The notes beneath the pieces are model-generated. The model was not told the DNA's origin, made no database searches, and was given only the letters and a program-made list of their open reading frames with translations. This document shows, piece after piece, positions 61,540 through 64,000 of a stretch of 64,000 nt of DNA (positions are counted from its first letter, which is position 1; each line of letters opens with the position of its first letter). The position numbers and the translations under genes are program-made. The stretch covers positions 55,771,451 to 55,835,450 of the forward strand of contig NC_080164.1 of NCBI RefSeq assembly GCF_950295315.1, read 5' to 3'. The stretch is from Erinaceus europaeus. Lineage: Eukaryota > Chordata > Mammalia > Eulipotyphla > Erinaceidae.

Positions 61540-62270
61540 GGGTCAAGTGGTGGCACATCCAGTAGAGTGCACACATTTCCATGCTCATGAGCCTGGCTTC
61601 AAGCCTCCAGTCCCCACCTATAGGGAGGAAACTTCACAAATGGTAAAGCAGTGCTACAGGTGTCTCTCTTTCTCCTCTTCCCCTCTCTTTCTCCCTGGAG
61701 GAGGAAATGTCTGCCAGGAGCAGTGGATCTGTTTTTTTTTTTTTTTTAGTTCTGTTTGTTCATTTTTAATGTTTTTTGTTTTTAATGTTTCCTTCTTTCT
61801 TTTTTAAATATCTTTAATTACTATTAGATAGAGACAGAGAGCAATTAAGAGGGAAAGAGACAGGGACACACCTGTAGCCCTGCTTCACCATGCATGAAAC
61901 TTTCCCCCTGCATATAGAGACCAGGGCTTGAACCTGGGTGCTTGCACACTATAATGTGAGCACTTAACCAGGAGTGGTGGATTTGTTATGCAGGCACTGA
62001 GCCCCTGTGATAATCTTAGTGGCAATTAAAAATTGTTATTTATTTATTAGTGGCACAGATGAAGAAAGCAAGAGACAGAAAGACCCCAGAACACTGCTCT
62101 GGCACTAGCAATGGAACTCACAGATTGGGGAGATAGCATAATGATTACATAAAAACTTTCAGGCATAGAACTGAGCATTGCTCTGGAGAGAGAGAAAGAG
62201 AGAGAGAAACTCAGGACTTCATGTTTTAGAGTTCAATGCTTTATCCACTGCATTACCTCCCAGACCACAG
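61540..62270. repeat. SINE-A pair and split SINE-D
   Basis: SINE-A 61540-61735; antisense SINE-A 61805-61980; antisense SINE-D 62030-62270 interrupted by a short SINE-C (62104-62208). Confidence 0.83.
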
Positions 62271-62579
62271 ACTTTTTGTTTGCTTTTTAGCCACTGAGTT
62301 CTTCAGAGCAGATTGCTGTTTTGCTGACCTCAGCCATTGAGATAGGGCAGAGAAGACAATTCCAACAGGGCAAGATAGAAAAATATAAAATCCTCCTTCT
62401 CCTCTTCCTCTTCTTCCTTCTCCCCCTCTCCCCTGCCTTCTCCTTTTTGGTTCAATCTACAGACATAGCACAGTTAGAGGGGGTTATTTATGTTCTACTT
62501 GCCGCTATTGGAGTTTCCTGGAATATAAATAAAGAAACCTTCAAGATAAACACACCCTCAATCAAATTGTTTTAAAAAT

Positions 62580-62775
62580 AAACTATAGGGACTGAGAAGG
62601 CAGCATAATTAACTATGCAAAAGACTTTCACACCTGAGGCTCTAAGCTCCCAGTTTCAATCCCCTGTACCACCATAAACAAGAAATGAGCAGTGCTCTGG
62701 TTTCACTCTGCATCTTTCTCTGTATCTTTCTTTAATTAAAAACAGATGAATAAATAAATAAATGAATTTTTTAAA
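62580..62775 (+). repeat. SINE-C with long tail
   Basis: Its 3' end (62700-62775) is the left copy of the 76-bp direct repeat flanking family X. Confidence 0.88.
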
Positions 62776-63454
62776 TTTATTTTTTATTTAATAAAGGATA
62801 AATTAACAAAACCATAGCGTAGGAGGGGTACAATTCCACACAATTCCCACCACCCAATCTCCATATCCCATCCCCTCCCCTGATAGCTATCCCATTCTCT
62901 ATCCCTCTGGGAGCATGGACCCAGGGTCACTGTGGGGTGCAGAAGGTGGAAGGTCTGGCTTCTGTAATTGCTTCCCCGCTGAACATGGACGTTGACTGGT
63001 CGTCCATACTCCCAGTCTGCCTCTCTCTTTCCCTAGTAGGGTGGGTCTCTGGGGAAGCTGAGCTCCAGGACACATTGGTGGGGTCTTCAGTCCAGGGAAG
63101 CCTGGCTGGCATCCTGATGGCATCTGGAACCTGGTGGCTGAAAAGAGAGTTAACATACAAAGTCAAACAAATTGTTGAGCTATCATGGACCCAAAGCTTG
63201 GAATAGTGGAGAGGAAGTGTTGGGGGTGTACTCACTGCAAACTCTAGTGTACTTCTGCTTACAGGTATATATTTTGCACTTGTTTATGGATACGTGTGAA
63301 CATATGCTCTCTCTCACAGAACCTGGTCTTTATCTAGGTTTTGGGACTTTGTTAGAAAGTGAACCACCTGGGATGGAATTAGAGAATGCTATGAAAGGAA
63401 AGGTCTCACTCGAGTAATGAAGCTGAAGGGTTGTCATTCCACTCTGCATCTGTC
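62776..63454 (-). mobile_element. Family X copy flanked by 76-bp direct repeats
   Basis: Minus-strand family X with its A-rich end at the left. The bases 62700-62775 recur at 63455-63530 with two mismatches, and both copies contain ctttaattaaaaacaga. The 5' part matches the longer copy at 36.7-37.8 kb. Confidence 0.85.
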
Positions 63455-63539
63455 GTTTCACTCTGCATCTTTCTCTGTATTTTTCTTTAATTAAAAACAG
63501 ACGAATAAATAAATAAATGAATTTTTTAAAGAAAAATCA

Positions 63540-64000
63540 CAGCATCCTAGAAAGTTTGTACAGTAGTTAGTGCCAGACTTGCAAACATGAGGTCCTAAAT
63601 TTCATCCCAGACATCACATATGCCAGGGTAATCCTTTGATTATCTCTTTAAAAAAAACAACAACACTGAATTTGTTTGTTTATTTATTTATTTACCACAG
63701 CACTGCTCATCTCTGGCTTATAGTGGTGCAGGGGATTGAACCTGGGACCTTGGAGCCTCAGGCATGAAAGTTTCTTTGTATAACCATTATGCTATCTACC
63801 GCTGCCTGGTTCTCTCTTATAAACAAATTATAAAGTGGTCCAGGAGGTAGTGCAGTGGATATAGAATTGGACTCTCAAGCATGAGGTCCTGAGTTCGATC
63901 CCTGGCAGCACATGTACCAGAATGATGTCTGGTTCTTTCTCTCTCTCTTTTTCTCTCTCTATCTCCTCTCCAATCCCTCTCATTAATAAATAAATAAACT
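63540..64000. repeat. SINE-D, antisense SINE-C, SINE-D
   Basis: 63540-63655, 63680-63810 and 63832-64000; the last runs to the window edge. Confidence 0.88.

Overview
The window is mammalian nuclear DNA. It holds one protein-coding gene, split into introns, in a sea of retroposons. The dense, young tRNA-derived SINEs look from memory like those of the European hedgehog lineage (Erinaceus, Eulipotyphla). That assignment is recall, not a search.

Gene (about 0.8-28.2 kb, minus strand): the 5' half of PAPOLG, nuclear poly(A) polymerase gamma. Thirteen coding exons were placed by hand. Every junction is GT-AG, every phase agrees, and together they encode residues 1-389 (1166 coding bases): the nucleotidyltransferase core with all three catalytic aspartates, plus the first residues of the RNA-binding domain. 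The gene runs off the left edge before the rest of that domain and the Ser/Thr-rich tail. It starts in a CpG island (about 27.43-28.35 kb) with GC boxes, a YY1-type element, a TATA-like element, a kappa-B consensus and a possible 9-codon upstream ORF.

Right half (28.4-64 kb): no host protein gene is visible. It holds nested SINEs, L1 pieces, ERV/LTR remnants, a 7SK retropseudogene and a fragment of an unusual non-LTR retrotransposon. In human, PAPOLG lies between BCL11A and REL; if synteny holds, this side faces BCL11A.

Repeat families used below (my labels). SINE-A: head like gctgggtggtggcgcacctg, tail ctatccaataaataaa. SINE-B: head like gagtcgggcggtagcgcagc, tail rich in caacaa and ending aaaagggaataaataaa. 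SINE-C: head like tagatagcataatggttatg, tail gagcagtgctctggtaaaa. SINE-D: head like gtccgggaggtggcgcagtg, tail ctcattaataaataaa. Module E: gccaccaggagcagtggatt...aaccctgg, often appended to A or B. Family X: a longer repeat ending tatggttttgtcagtgtttc then an A-rich tail, probably the 3' UTR of an L1 lineage. L1 tail: the 3' end with tgggtggggagaatacaggt...aataaagaaatt.

Most notable: (1) a 740-bp piece of a non-LTR retrotransposon at 58.2-58.9 kb whose protein resembles elements I know from arthropods and other invertebrates, sitting in a SINE with a target-site duplication; (2) two 7SK pseudogenes, 51 kb apart, both cut at almost the same 7SK position and both lacking a poly(A) tail; (3) a U6 pseudogene split by a 23-bp copy of sequence lying 1.1 kb away; (4) a family X insertion flanked by 76-bp direct repeats; (5) an ERV remnant whose two LTRs point away from each other.
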